Assembly: GCF_023101165.1 (NCBI RefSeq)
Contig: NZ_CP078076.1
Coordinates: 1,364,001 to 1,428,000, forward strand
Reading direction: 5' to 3'
DNA length: 64,000 nucleotides
DNA from: Microbacterium sufflavum
GTDB lineage: Bacteria; Actinomycetota; Actinomycetes; Actinomycetales; Microbacteriaceae
The notes beneath the pieces were generated by a model that was not told the origin of the DNA, did not search any database, and saw only the letters and a list, made by a program, of their open reading frames with translations. This document shows, piece by piece, positions 52,068 to 61,764 of this stretch; the first letter of the stretch is position 1, and the number at the start of each line of letters is the position of its first letter. Position numbers and translations under genes: made by a program.

Positions 52068-52720
52068 CCCATGCCCGCCTCGGTCAGCAGGTGCACGGGC
52101 GAGGAGGGCTCGCTCTCGAGCTTCTTGCGCAACTGCGACATGTACAGGCGCAGGTAGCCGGAATCGGACACCTGCGCGCTGCCCCAGATCTCCTTCAGCA
52201 GATCCTGCCGGGTGACCAGCGCCCCCGGGTGCCGTGCCAGGTGCTCCAGCATGCGCCACTCGGTCGGCGTCAGGTGCACGCGGGTACCGGAGCGGGTGAC
52301 CGTCTTGGTCGCCAGATCCACCACCACGTCGCCGAAGGCCACGACCGACTCGCCGTTGGCGGCCACCGCGCGGCGGGAGAGCGCCCGCAGTCGCGCCAGC
52401 AGCTCGTCCACCTGGAACGGCTTGGTGACGAAGTCGTCGGCCCCGGCGTCGAGCGCCTCGACCTTGTCGGCGGAACCCGTGCGACCGGAGACGACGATGA
52501 TCGGCACGGTCGTCCACCCCCGCAGCGCCTGGATCACCTCGATGCCGTCGAGCCGCGGCATCCCGAGGTCGAGCATGATGAGGTCGGGGTGCGACTGCGC
52601 CGCGGCGGCGATCGCGGCGGCGCCGTCCGCGGCGACGACCACCTCGTAGCCGTGCGCGGCGAGCGTGATGCGCAGCGCCCGCACCATCTGGGGGTCGTCG
52701 TCGGCGATGAGGAGCTTCAC
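52049..52720 (-). CDS. kdpE: Response regulator KdpE
   Basis: 223 residues. Receiver with acidic triad D7-D8-D9, phospho-acceptor Asp51 in MLDLGMP, Lys in VTKPFQVDELLARL; OmpR-type winged helix with LTPTEWRMLEHLARHPG, SQLRKKLE and GYRLVL. Its ATG overlaps the KdpD stop (ATGA). Position after kdpD in a complete kdp operon fixes the assignment. Activates kdp at low potassium. Confidence 0.93.
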   Translation of the reverse strand: MKLLIADDDPQMVRALRITLAAHGYEVVVAADGAAAIAAAAQSHPDLIMLDLGMPRLDGIEVIQALRGWTTVPIIVVSGRTGSADKVEALDAGADDFVTKPFQVDELLARLRALSRRAVAANGESVVAFGDVVVDLATKTVTRSGTRVHLTPTEWRMLEHLARHPGALVTRQDLLKEIWGSAQVSDSGYLRLYMSQLRKKLESEPSSPVHLLTEAGMGYRLVL

Positions 52721-55272
52721 TCCGTGCCCTCCGTGTCGGCAGGCCCTGCGGCGAGCGGCAGGGAGATGACCATCGTGAGTCCGCCACCCGGCGTGTCCTC
52801 GGGTGTCAGGGTACCGCCCATGCCCTCGGTGAACCCGCGCGACAGCGCGAGCCCGAGGCCGAGGCCGGTCGTGTTGTCGGTGTCGCCGAAGCGCTGGAAC
52901 GGCTGGAAGATGCGGTCGCGGCGCTCGGGCGCCACACCCGCGCCCCGGTCGACGATGCGGATCTCCGCGCGCTCACCCAGACGGCTGGTGGTGACCAGCA
53001 CCCGGCTGCCCTCGGGGGCGTGACGGTGGGCGTTCGCGATCACATTCACCAGCACGCGCTGCAGCAGCACCGGGTCGGCGAACAGCGCGGGCAGGGCGGG
53101 GTCGAGCGCGAGGTCGACCTCGGACGGCCCGAGACCGAGCTCGTCGACCGCCGCGAGCACGGGACCGGCCGCGTCCACGCGCGAGGCCGAGACCGCGAGC
53201 ACGCCCGCCTCCACCCGGCTCACGTCGAGCAGGTCGGTCACCAGGGTCGACAGGGTCGCGAGGCTCTCGTCGGCGGTGGCGAGGAGCTCCGCGCGGTCGG
53301 TCGCCGACAGGCCCTGCGCGGTCCGGAGACCGCCGATCGCCGCGACCGCCGACGCCAGGGGCCGGCGCAGGTCGTGGCTCACCGCCGAGAGCAGGGCGCT
53401 GCGCACCTGGTCGGTCTCGGCCAGCGCCTCCGCCTCGCGCGCGGTCGCCCGCAGGTCGGTGTGCTCGATCGCCGCGGCGAGCTGCGCCACGATCGCGTCG
53501 AGCAGCCGGCGCTCCGGACCCGCGAGGGGCTCGCCGTTCAGCTCCAGCAGGGCGCGGGGCCCGCCGCCGGCCGCCCCCACGGGGATGGTCGTGGCGCGGC
53601 CGTCCGGCACCGGCTCGCCGTCGCTGGCGAGCACCTGCCCGTCGGGCGTGAGCAGCCGGACGCCGCTGAGCCCGAAGGCCTCCCTGGTGCGGCTCACGAG
53701 CGCGAGCACGGCGTTGTCGCCGCGGAGCACGTTGCCCGCGACCGCCGCCAGCAGCTCCGCCTCGGCCGTCGCGCGCTGCGCCGTCCTCGCCCGGCGGGCG
53801 GCCTGATCCACGATGATGCTCACCAGGATCGCGATGACCACGTAGAGCGAGAGCGCGAGGGCGTGCAGCGGATGCGCGATCGTGATCGTGAACAGCGGCG
53901 CCACGAAGAGGAAGTCGAGCGTGATGCCCGACAGCACGGCGGCGAACACCGCGGGGCGGATGCCGCCGATCAGCGCCACCACGACCACGAGCAGCTGATA
54001 CGCGAGCACCTCGGCGGTGATCGACTCCGGGCTGCGGAAGGTGAACATGAGCCACGACAGCAGGGGGCCGAACACGAGCGCGACGCCGAAACCGAGCGCC
54101 TGGCGCCGCCACCCCAGCGCCCCGCCGGTGATGCGGGGCAGCGCGAGTCGCCCGCCCGCGGCCGCGTGGGTCACGATGTGCACGTCGATGTCGCCCGAAC
54201 GCCGGATCACCTCGGAGCCGATGCCCGGTCCGGTCAGCGCGGCCGTCAGGCGGCCGCGGCGGCTCACCCCGATCACGAGCTGCGTGGCGTCGGCACCCTG
54301 CGCGAACTCCACGAGCGTGCCGGGGATGTCGTCGCCGACCACCTGGTGATACGTACCGCCGAGCGACTCCACGAGCGCGCGCTGAGCAGCCAGGGCGCCC
54401 GGGGTCTCGCCGCGCAGGCCGTCCTGGGCGGTCACGTGCACCGCGAGCAGCTCGCCCCCGGCCGACCGTGCCGCGATGCGGGCTCCGCGGCGCAGCAGTG
54501 TCTCGCCCTCCGGACCACCCGTCAGCGCGACGACCACCCGCTCGCGCGCCTGCCAGGAGCCTTCGATGCCCTGCTCGGCGCGGTAGCTGCGCAGCGCGCT
54601 GTCGACCTCGTCGGCGAGCCACAGCAGTGCGAGTTCGCGCAGCGCGGTGAGGTTGCCCAGACGGAAGTAGTTCGACAGCGCCGCGTCGATCCGCTCCGCG
54701 GGATACACCAGGCCCGCCGACAGCCGGTCGCGCAGGGTCTGCGGGGCGAGGTCGACCACCTCGACCTCGTCGGCTGCGCGCACCACGGCATCCGGGATGG
54801 TCTCCTGCTGCGCGATGCCGGTGATCTTCTCCACCACGGCGTTCAGCGACTCGATGTGCTGCACGTTGACCGTGGTCACCACGTCGATGCCCGCCCGCAG
54901 CAGCTCCTCCACGTCCTGCCAGCGCTTGGGGTGGCGCGAGCCGGGGATGTTCGTGTGCGCGAGCTCGTCGACCAGGGCGATCTCCGGTGCGCGGTCGAGC
55001 ACGGCGTCCAGGTCGAGCTCGGTCAGCACCACCCCGCGGTGCTCGTCCACGCGTCGCGGAACCTCGGGGAGCCCGGCGGTGAGGGCCGCGGTGGCCGCCC
55101 GGCCGTGGGTCTCCACGACCGCGATCACCACGTCGCGGCCCTCGTCGAAGAGGCGCCGCCCCTCCGCGAGCATCTCGAACGTCTTGCCCACCCCGGGGGC
55201 GGCGCCCAGGAGCACGCGCAGGCGCCCCCGGCGCTGGTGCTCCGGCGGGCGATCCGTGCGCGCTGCGCTCAT
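52717..55272 (-). CDS. kdpD: Sensor histidine kinase KdpD
   Basis: 851 residues. N-terminal KdpD domain with Walker A GAAPGVGKT (23-31) and LAHTNIPGSRHPKRWQDVEELL; a UspA-like domain (about 235-370); four membrane helices (about 395-500); a GAF-like region; HisKA with His633 in SHDLRRPL; and an HATPase with ANAHRHAP, DRGAGV and GLGLGLALSRGF. Senses potassium/ionic state and phosphorylates KdpE. ATG overlaps the kdpC stop (ATGA). Confidence 0.95.
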   Translation of the reverse strand: MSAARTDRPPEHQRRGRLRVLLGAAPGVGKTFEMLAEGRRLFDEGRDVVIAVVETHGRAATAALTAGLPEVPRRVDEHRGVVLTELDLDAVLDRAPEIALVDELAHTNIPGSRHPKRWQDVEELLRAGIDVVTTVNVQHIESLNAVVEKITGIAQQETIPDAVVRAADEVEVVDLAPQTLRDRLSAGLVYPAERIDAALSNYFRLGNLTALRELALLWLADEVDSALRSYRAEQGIEGSWQARERVVVALTGGPEGETLLRRGARIAARSAGGELLAVHVTAQDGLRGETPGALAAQRALVESLGGTYHQVVGDDIPGTLVEFAQGADATQLVIGVSRRGRLTAALTGPGIGSEVIRRSGDIDVHIVTHAAAGGRLALPRITGGALGWRRQALGFGVALVFGPLLSWLMFTFRSPESITAEVLAYQLLVVVVALIGGIRPAVFAAVLSGITLDFLFVAPLFTITIAHPLHALALSLYVVIAILVSIIVDQAARRARTAQRATAEAELLAAVAGNVLRGDNAVLALVSRTREAFGLSGVRLLTPDGQVLASDGEPVPDGRATTIPVGAAGGGPRALLELNGEPLAGPERRLLDAIVAQLAAAIEHTDLRATAREAEALAETDQVRSALLSAVSHDLRRPLASAVAAIGGLRTAQGLSATDRAELLATADESLATLSTLVTDLLDVSRVEAGVLAVSASRVDAAGPVLAAVDELGLGPSEVDLALDPALPALFADPVLLQRVLVNVIANAHRHAPEGSRVLVTTSRLGERAEIRIVDRGAGVAPERRDRIFQPFQRFGDTDNTTGLGLGLALSRGFTEGMGGTLTPEDTPGGGLTMVISLPLAAGPADTEGTE

Positions 55273-55874
55273 TCACCCTCCCGGTCGTCCAGTGCGAGGT
55301 TGAGTTCGGCGACGTTGATCCGCTCCTCGCCGAGGAACCCCAGGTCCCGCCCTTGAATCCTAGACTCCACGAGCGCACGCACCTCGTCCTCGGGCAGGTC
55401 GCGCGCGGCGGCCACCCGCGGCACCTGCAGCAGGGCATAGGCGACGCTGATGTGCGGGTCGAGACCGGAGCCGGAGGCGGTCACGGCGTCGGCGGGCACC
55501 AGGGACGGGTCGACACCCTCGCGCTCCGCGACCTCGGCCGTGCGCTCGGCGATCGTCGCGACCAGGTCGGGGTTCTCCGGTCCGAGGTTGCTGCCGCCCG
55601 AGGCGGTGCCGTCGTAGCCGTCGCCCGCCGCGGACGGGCGCGACTGGAAGTACTGCGGCAGGGCCTCGCCGTCGGCGTCGGTGAAGGACTGTCCGATCAG
55701 GGCGCTGCCGCGGTCGTCGGGCAGCATCGAGCCGTTCGCCTGTGCGGGGAGCAGCAGCTGGCCGATGCCGGTGACGAGCAGGGTGTAGCCGACGCCGAGG
55801 ACGAGGGTGAGCACGAGCATCGCGCGGACGGCGACCCCGGCGGTGCGCATCGTGGTGCGGGTGGTGGAGGACAT
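55269..55874 (-). CDS. kdpC: Potassium-transporting ATPase subunit KdpC
   Basis: 201 residues. One N-terminal membrane helix (about 17-40), then LLPAQANGSML, GSALIGQSF, YFQSRPSAAG, ASGSGLDPHISVAYALLQVPRVA and the C-terminal VNVAELN-type region (INVAELNLAL). This is the stabilising subunit of the Kdp P-type complex. AAAGG precedes the ATG, 21 bases after kdpB. Length and motifs are intact. Confidence 0.95.
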   Translation of the reverse strand: MSSTTRTTMRTAGVAVRAMLVLTLVLGVGYTLLVTGIGQLLLPAQANGSMLPDDRGSALIGQSFTDADGEALPQYFQSRPSAAGDGYDGTASGGSNLGPENPDLVATIAERTAEVAEREGVDPSLVPADAVTASGSGLDPHISVAYALLQVPRVAAARDLPEDEVRALVESRIQGRDLGFLGEERINVAELNLALDDREGE

Positions 55875-55895
55875 GGTGTGCCTTTCGCGCGAGGG

Positions 55896-58034
55896 TCAGA
55901 AGCCGGGGAGGAGGCTCACGACGAGGTCGATGAGCTTGATGCCGAGGAACGGCGCGATCACGCCGCCGAGGCCGTAGACGAGCAGGTTGCGCTGCAGGAT
56001 CTGCGAGGCGCTCGCGGGGCGGTATGCCACCCCGCGCAGGGCCAGCGGGATGAGGAAGACGATCACGATCGCGTTGAAGATGATCGCGCTCGTGACAGCA
56101 GACGCGGGCGAGTGCAGCTGCATGATGTTGAGCGCCGCGAGTCCCGGGAACACCCCCATGAACATCGCCGGGATGATCGCGAAGTACTTGGCGATGTCGT
56201 TCGCGAGCGAGAACGTGGTCAGCGCGCCGCGCGTGATGAGGAGCTGCTTGCCGATCCGCACGATGTCGATGAGCTTGGTCGGGTCGGAGTCGAGGTCGAC
56301 CATGTTCCCCGCCTCCTTCGCCGCCGACGTGCCCGTGTTCATCGCCACGCCCACGTCCGCCTGCGCGAGGGCAGGGGCGTCGTTGGTGCCGTCGCCGGTC
56401 ATCGCGACCAGCCGCCCGCCCTGCTGCTCGCGGCGGATCAGATCGAGCTTGTCCTCGGGGGTGGCCTCGGCGAGGAAGTCGTCGACCCCGGCCTCCGCGG
56501 CGATGGCCTGCGCGGTGAGTGGGTTGTCGCCGGTGATCATGACCGTGCGGATGCCCATGCTGCGCAGCTCGTCGAAGCGCTCGCGCAGGCCGTCCTTCAC
56601 GATGTCCTTGAGGTGCACGACGCCCAGCACGCGCCCGTCCTCGCCGGTGGCGCGCACCGCCACGACCAGGGGTGTGCCGCCGCTGCTCGCGACACCGTCG
56701 GTGAGGGAGGTCAGCTCGGCGTCGGTCCCGCGGCCCAGCCAGGCCGACACCGCGGAGCCGGCGCCCTTGCGGATCTCGGTGCCGTCGGAGAGGTCGAGTC
56801 CGCTCATGCGGGTCTGCGCGGTGAACGGCACGACCACGGCGTCCTCCGGCGCCTCCACCCGGAGGCCGCGTGCGGTGGCCAGTTCGACGATCGAGGCGCC
56901 CTCGGGCGTGGGGTCGGCCAGGGACGACAGGGCGGCGACCCGCAGCAGCTCCTCCGCGTCGACGCCCGTCAGCGGCAGCACCTCGTGCGCGCGCCGGTTG
57001 CCGTACGTGATCGTGCCCGTCTTGTCGAGCAGCAGCGTGGTCACGTCTCCCGCGGCCTCGACCGCGCGGCCCGACATCGCCAGCACGTTGCGCTGCACGA
57101 GGCGGTCCATCCCGGCGATGCCGATGGCCGACAGCAGCGCGCCGATGGTGGTCGGGATCAGGCAGACGAGCAGAGCGATCAGCACCGGGATGCTTACCGG
57201 GGAGGCGGCGTACGAGGCGATCGGGTTCAGCGCCAGCACCACCACGACGAACACGATCGACAGGCTCGCGAGCAGGATGTTCAACGCGATCTCGTTCGGG
57301 GTGCGCTGACGGCTCGCGCCCTCGACCAGCGCGATCATCCGGTCGACGAAGGTCTCGCCGGGCTTCGACGTGATGCGCACCACGATGCGGTCCGACAGCA
57401 CCCGGGTGCCGCCGGTGACGGCGCTGCGGTCGCCGCCGGACTCGCGGATCACCGGGGCGCTCTCGCCCGTGATCGCCGACTCGTCGACGGTCGCGATCCC
57501 CGCCACGATGTCGCCGTCGCCCGGGATCAGCTCGCCCGCGGTCACGATCACGACGTCGTCGCGCTGCAGCTCCGCCGACGACACCTCCACGGTCTCGGCG
57601 CGCTCGGCCGCGGGATCCGCCGCGGGATCGTGGCGCACCACGCGGCGGGCCATCGTGCTGGTGCGGGTCTTGCGCAGGCTCGCGGCCTGCGCCTTGCCCC
57701 GGCCCTCCGCGACCGACTCGGCCACGTTCGCGAACAGCACCGTGAGCCACAGCCACACCGCGATGCCCCACGTGAACGCGAGGGGAACGGGCGAGCCACC
57801 GGAGTCGGCCGGTCCGCCCAGGAAGGGCTCCGCGATCGCGAGCACGGTCGTGAAGGCCGCACCCACCCAGACGAGCAGCATCACGGGGTTGCGCACGAGC
57901 GTGGCGGGGTTGAGCTTGCGGACGGCGCCGGGCAGCGCCTGCACGAGCTGCGACCAGCCGAACGACCGCGGTGTCGCAGCGGGGGCGGAGGCCGTGGCGC
58001 TCTCGGGCGCGGACGGCGTGGTGAGGAGGGTCAT
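55896..58034 (-). CDS. kdpB: Potassium-transporting P-type ATPase subunit KdpB
   Basis: 712 residues. P-type ATPase with GES loop ([11 protein letters not shown]), phosphorylated Asp337 in DKTGTITYG, the KGA region RKGAGSAV, and the hinge [25 protein letters not shown]-terminal 30 residues are Ala/Ser/Pro-rich. It hydrolyses ATP to drive potassium uptake through KdpA. Starts one base after the kdpA stop. Confidence 0.97.
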   Translation of the reverse strand: MTLLTTPSAPESATASAPAATPRSFGWSQLVQALPGAVRKLNPATLVRNPVMLLVWVGAAFTTVLAIAEPFLGGPADSGGSPVPLAFTWGIAVWLWLTVLFANVAESVAEGRGKAQAASLRKTRTSTMARRVVRHDPAADPAAERAETVEVSSAELQRDDVVIVTAGELIPGDGDIVAGIATVDESAITGESAPVIRESGGDRSAVTGGTRVLSDRIVVRITSKPGETFVDRMIALVEGASRQRTPNEIALNILLASLSIVFVVVVLALNPIASYAASPVSIPVLIALLVCLIPTTIGALLSAIGIAGMDRLVQRNVLAMSGRAVEAAGDVTTLLLDKTGTITYGNRRAHEVLPLTGVDAEELLRVAALSSLADPTPEGASIVELATARGLRVEAPEDAVVVPFTAQTRMSGLDLSDGTEIRKGAGSAVSAWLGRGTDAELTSLTDGVASSGGTPLVVAVRATGEDGRVLGVVHLKDIVKDGLRERFDELRSMGIRTVMITGDNPLTAQAIAAEAGVDDFLAEATPEDKLDLIRREQQGGRLVAMTGDGTNDAPALAQADVGVAMNTGTSAAKEAGNMVDLDSDPTKLIDIVRIGKQLLITRGALTTFSLANDIAKYFAIIPAMFMGVFPGLAALNIMQLHSPASAVTSAIIFNAIVIVFLIPLALRGVAYRPASASQILQRNLLVYGLGGVIAPFLGIKLIDLVVSLLPGF

Positions 58035-58035
58035 G

Positions 58036-59712
58036 TCAGAGTCCTTCGGCGAGCGGTCCCAGTGCGAGCACGGGGAAGTAGGTGAGGGCGGTGACCACGA
58101 CGGTCACCGTGAGGAGCAGGCCGACGAACTGCGGCCGGTGGGTGGGCAGGGTCCCGGTCGTGGCGGGGATGCGCTCCTGCGCCGCGAACGACCCGGCGAG
58201 CGCGAGCACCAGCACGATCGGCAGGAAGCGGCCGAGCAGCATCGCCACGCCCAGGGCCGTGTTGAACCACGGGGTGTTCGCGGTGAGCCCGGCGAAGGCG
58301 GAGCCGTTGTTGTTCGCGGCCGAGGTGAAGGCGTACAGCACCTCGCTCATGCCGTGCACGCCCGGGTTGAGGATGCTCGTGGACTCCACGTCGTCCCGGA
58401 TGCCGGGGATCGCGAAGCTCAGGGCCGTGCCGCCGAGGACGAGCACCGGGACCACGAGGATGTACAGGCTCGCGAGCGTCATCTCCCGCGGGCCGATGCG
58501 CTTGCCGAGCCACTCCGGCGTGCGGCCGACCAGCAGCCCGCCCACGAAGACCGCGACGATCGCGAGCACCAGCATGCCGTACAGCCCCGAGCCCACCCCG
58601 CCGGGGGCGACCTCGCCGAGCATCATGTTCAGCATCGGCATCATGCCGCCGAGCGCCGTGTACGAGTCGTGCATCGAGTTGACGGCGCCCGTCGAGGTGA
58701 GCGTGCTGGCACTGCCGAACAGCGTCGAACCGAGGATCCCGAAGCGCAGCTCCTTGCCCTCCATCGCGGCTCCCGCGAGCTCGGGTGCGGCGCCCCGGCC
58801 GGCGAGCTCCAGTGCCGAGAGGGCGACCGTCGAGGCGAGGAAGATCGTGCCCATCACGGCGACGATCGCGTAGCCCTGGCGGTGGTCGCCCACCAGGCGG
58901 CCGTACGTGCGGGGCAGCGCGAACGGGATCACCAGGATCAGCAGCACCTCGATCAGGTTCGTCCACCCGGTGGGGTTCTCGAACGGGTGGGCGGAGTTCG
59001 CGTTGAAGAAGCCGCCGCCGTTCGTGCCGAGCAGCTTGATGGCCTCCTGCGACGCGACGGGTCCGCCGGGGATCGTCTGCGCGCCCCCGGACACCGTGGT
59101 CACGTCGGTGAAGCCTGCGAAGTTCTGGATCACGCCGCCGGCCAGCAGGGCGACCGCGCCGATCAGGGCGAGCGGCAGCAGCAGCCGCCCGAGCCCGCGG
59201 GTCAGGTCGACCCAGAAGTTGCCGATCGTCGCGGAGCCGCGGCGGGACAGACCCCGCACCAGCGCGATCGCGACCGTGAGGCCGACCGCCGCCGACACGA
59301 AGTTCTGCACCGTGAGGCCGGCCAGCTGCACGGTGTAGCCCATGGTCTGCTCGGGCGAGTACGACTGCCAGTTCGTGTTCGCGACGAACGACGCGGCCGT
59401 GTTGAACGCGAGGCCCTCGGGCACGGCGGGGAGCCCGAGCGACTCCGGCAGGAACGCCTGCAGCCGCTGCAGCGCGTAGACGAGCACGAGCCCCACGAGC
59501 GAGAACAGCAGCACGCTCCGGGCGTACGCGCGCCAGGTCTGCTCCGAGCGCGGGTCGACCCCGATCACGCGGTACAGCCCACGCTCCACCCGCAGGTCCT
59601 TCGCGGAAGTGTAGACGTGGGCGATGTAGTCGCCGAGGGGGCGGTAGAGCAGCACGAGCACGACCACGACGGCCGCGACCTGGAGCACCCCGAACAGGAT
59701 CGTCGCGTCCAT
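58036..59712 (-). CDS. kdpA: Potassium-transporting ATPase channel subunit KdpA
   Basis: 558 residues, about ten membrane helices of the superfamily of K+ transporters. Four pore-loop regions are visible: [54 protein letters not shown] and [12 protein letters not shown], with selectivity-filter glycines. Forms the K+ path of the complex. ATG overlaps the kdpF stop (ATGA). Confidence 0.97.
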   Translation of the reverse strand: MDATILFGVLQVAAVVVVLVLLYRPLGDYIAHVYTSAKDLRVERGLYRVIGVDPRSEQTWRAYARSVLLFSLVGLVLVYALQRLQAFLPESLGLPAVPEGLAFNTAASFVANTNWQSYSPEQTMGYTVQLAGLTVQNFVSAAVGLTVAIALVRGLSRRGSATIGNFWVDLTRGLGRLLLPLALIGAVALLAGGVIQNFAGFTDVTTVSGGAQTIPGGPVASQEAIKLLGTNGGGFFNANSAHPFENPTGWTNLIEVLLILVIPFALPRTYGRLVGDHRQGYAIVAVMGTIFLASTVALSALELAGRGAAPELAGAAMEGKELRFGILGSTLFGSASTLTSTGAVNSMHDSYTALGGMMPMLNMMLGEVAPGGVGSGLYGMLVLAIVAVFVGGLLVGRTPEWLGKRIGPREMTLASLYILVVPVLVLGGTALSFAIPGIRDDVESTSILNPGVHGMSEVLYAFTSAANNNGSAFAGLTANTPWFNTALGVAMLLGRFLPIVLVLALAGSFAAQERIPATTGTLPTHRPQFVGLLLTVTVVVTALTYFPVLALGPLAEGL

Positions 59713-59801
59713 CAGAACCGCTCCGGGGCGACCAGGGCGACGACGAGGTACACGATCGCGGCGACGGCCAGCACCGCGGCGATGATCTCGAACACGATCA
59801 T
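59712..59801 (-). CDS. kdpF: Small Kdp subunit KdpF
   Basis: 29 residues: a single membrane helix ([22 protein letters not shown]) ending APERF, which matches the usual KdpF terminus (PERF). Overlaps kdpA downstream (ATGA) and an even smaller frame upstream (ATGA). Stabilises the Kdp complex in the membrane. Confidence 0.9.
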   Translation of the reverse strand: MIVFEIIAAVLAVAAIVYLVVALVAPERF

Positions 59802-59881
59802 GCGCGGTCCACCGCCTTCGCGACGAGGGACACGAGGGCGAACAGCGCGAGGGTCAGCGCGAGGTAGATGATGTCGAGCAC
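59798..59881 (-). CDS. 27-residue single-helix micro-ORF coupled to kdpF
   Basis: From GTG 59881 the frame reads [20 protein letters not shown] then AKAVDRA and stops. The stop overlaps the kdpF ATG as ATGA, the same coupling used through the operon. The product would be one membrane helix with a basic end, much like KdpF itself. The start is uncertain; no clear Shine-Dalgarno is seen. It may be an additional Kdp-associated peptide. Confidence 0.6.
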   Translation of the reverse strand: MLDIIYLALTLALFALVSLVAKAVDRA

Positions 59882-59979
59882 GACCCCGATCCAACTCCCG
59901 GGCGTCGCCGCCTCCGTCGATCCTCACGGTTCCCCTACGCCACGTCCGCCGATGCATGCGGCTTTCTCACGCCCGGCCC

Positions 59980-59985
59980 TATGCT
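59980..59985 (+). promoter_or_regulatory. -10 box for leaderless permease gene
   Basis: TATGCT lies 6 bases before GTG 59992 and no Shine-Dalgarno precedes that codon. No convincing -35 was found. Confidence 0.4.
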
Positions 59986-59991
59986 CGCGAG

Positions 59992-61167
59992 GTGGGGACG
60001 CGCGGACACCGGATCAGGCCAGGGGCCGTGCTGGTGCTCGCCCTCGTCGCGGTCGCGGCGGTCTGCGTCGTCACCGGGTTCCTGCCGAGCGACGACGCCG
60101 AGGCGCTCGGGCTGCGGACCGCTCCGGTGCTGGGCTTCGTCGTTGCGATCACGATCGTCGCGGAGCTCGCGCGGGACGCGGCGGTGTTCGACGTGGTCTC
60201 GCAGCGGCTCGCCCGGTGGGGTCGGGGCAGGGTGGCGCTGCTGTGGCTGCTCGTGATCGCGCTCGCGGTGGTGAGCACGGTCTTCCTGTCGCTCGACACG
60301 ACGGCGGTGATCGTCACGCCCGTGGTGGTGGTGCTCGCGCAGAGCATCGGTGTCCCGCCGATCCCGTTCGCGCTGGCGACCGTCTGGCTCGCGAACACGG
60401 CCTCGCTGGCCCTCCCGGTGTCGAACCTCACGAACCTGCTCGCGGCGCGGCAGATCGGCGACGGGCCCGCCGCGTTCGTCGCGCTGAGCTGGGCGCCGAC
60501 CCTCGTCGGCATCCTCGTCCCCGTGCTGCTGCTCACCCTCGTGCACCGGCGCACCGTGTTCTCGCGCTACCGCACGCCCCCGCCCCGGCGCCCCGCCGAT
60601 CCGGTGCTGTTCTGGACCGCGACGGGCGTGCTCGTGGTGCTCATGCCCGCGCTCGCCCTGAGCCACGACGTGTGGATCCCGGCGACGGTCGCCGCGGTCG
60701 CGCTCGTGGCGGTGTTCGCGGTGCGGCGGCGCAGGGCTCTGCGGTGGGGACTGGTGCCCTGGCAGGCGGTCGCGCTGGCCGCCGCGCTGTTCGTGCTGGT
60801 GGAGACGCTGCACGCGCGGGGTGCGCTCGACGTGCTCACCGCGCCGATCGCGGGCGACGGGTTCGGTGACCTCCTGCGGCTCGCGGCGCTCGGTGCCGTG
60901 AGCGCCAACGCCATCAACAACCTTCCCGCCTACCTCGTGCTCGAGCCCGCGGCGGGCGACCCCGTCGCGCTCATGGCGCTGCTGATCGGCGTGAACCTCG
61001 GCCCGCTGATCACGCCGTGGGCCTCGCTCGCGACGCTGCTGTGGCACCACCGCATCACCGCGCTCGGCGTGGAGATCCGCTGGAGCCGCTTCATGCTGTG
61101 GGGGACGGTGGCGGCGGTGCCCACGGTGATCGCCGCGGTCGCCGTGCTGGCCCTCGTCGCCGGCTAG
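59992..61167 (+). CDS. SLC13/ArsB-type anion permease
   Basis: 391 residues from GTG 59992. About eleven membrane segments; FLSLDTTAVIVTPVVVVLAQ and WLANTASLALPVSNLTNLLAA carry the paired SNx-type hairpin of the ion-transporter superfamily, repeated in LGAVSANAINNLPAYLVLEPA and VNLGPLITPWASLATLLWH. This layout matches ArsB/CitM/SLC13 secondary transporters of arsenite, dicarboxylates or related anions; no ars genes are nearby. A TATGCT box at 59980-59985 ends 6 bases before the GTG, suggesting a leaderless message. ATG 59956 is an alternative without ribosome site. Confidence 0.8.
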   Translation: MGTRGHRIRPGAVLVLALVAVAAVCVVTGFLPSDDAEALGLRTAPVLGFVVAITIVAELARDAAVFDVVSQRLARWGRGRVALLWLLVIALAVVSTVFLSLDTTAVIVTPVVVVLAQSIGVPPIPFALATVWLANTASLALPVSNLTNLLAARQIGDGPAAFVALSWAPTLVGILVPVLLLTLVHRRTVFSRYRTPPPRRPADPVLFWTATGVLVVLMPALALSHDVWIPATVAAVALVAVFAVRRRRALRWGLVPWQAVALAAALFVLVETLHARGALDVLTAPIAGDGFGDLLRLAALGAVSANAINNLPAYLVLEPAAGDPVALMALLIGVNLGPLITPWASLATLLWHHRITALGVEIRWSRFMLWGTVAAVPTVIAAVAVLALVAG

Positions 61168-61176
61168 TGCCGGGGG

Positions 61177-61764
61177 TCAGCTCCCTACCGGCCACTCCTC
61201 GGCGAGCAGACCGTAGTTCATGCCGTCGAGCCACTCGCCCGAGCGGTGCAGGGCGGTCTTGCGGCTGTGCTCCTCCCGGCGCATGCCGAGCCGCTCCATG
61301 AGCCGCCAGGAGGGCTCGTTGTCGGCGAAGCAGCCGGCGTGCACGCGGCGCAGGCCGAGCGGGCCGAAGCACACCTCGATCGCCGCCCGCACCGCCTCGG
61401 TCGCATAGCCGCGGCCTGTGGAGGCGGGGTCGAGCACCCAGCCGAGCTCGGCCTCCACGCCCTTGGCGCGCTCGGCGACCTCGAGCTGCGCCCAGGCGTC
61501 TTCGATGCGGATCATGAGGTCGCCGATGGGGGTGGGGGCGTCACCCTCGTGCTCGGGCAGGCGCTCGATCAGGTACAGCGACGCCAGTCGGGCGGGCTCG
61601 AGGTGGCGCTCGCGGAACGCCTCGATCGTGTCGGGCGCGAGGCCCAGCCAGCGGTTCACCTCGGGCAGGCGTCGCCACTCCCACATCGCGTCGAGGTCGT
61701 CGAGGGTGCACGGACGCAGTTGCAGCCGGGGGGTGCGGACGGGCCAGGGAACGCCTTCGGTCAT
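61177..61764 (-). CDS. GNAT-family N-acetyltransferase (RimJ/RimL-like)
   Basis: 195 residues. TPRLQLRPCTLDDLDAMWEWRR start, AELGWVLDPASTGRGYATEAVRAAIEVCF with the acetyl-CoA R/Q-x-x-G-x-G/A-type loop (STGRGYA), and RRVHAGCFADNEPSWRLMERLGMRRE. Typical of RimJ/RimL-type protein or small-molecule acetyltransferases. Its ATG overlaps the EamA-transporter stop by 4 bases, so the two are co-expressed. Substrate unknown. Confidence 0.85.
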   Translation of the reverse strand: MTEGVPWPVRTPRLQLRPCTLDDLDAMWEWRRLPEVNRWLGLAPDTIEAFRERHLEPARLASLYLIERLPEHEGDAPTPIGDLMIRIEDAWAQLEVAERAKGVEAELGWVLDPASTGRGYATEAVRAAIEVCFGPLGLRRVHAGCFADNEPSWRLMERLGMRREEHSRKTALHRSGEWLDGMNYGLLAEEWPVGS

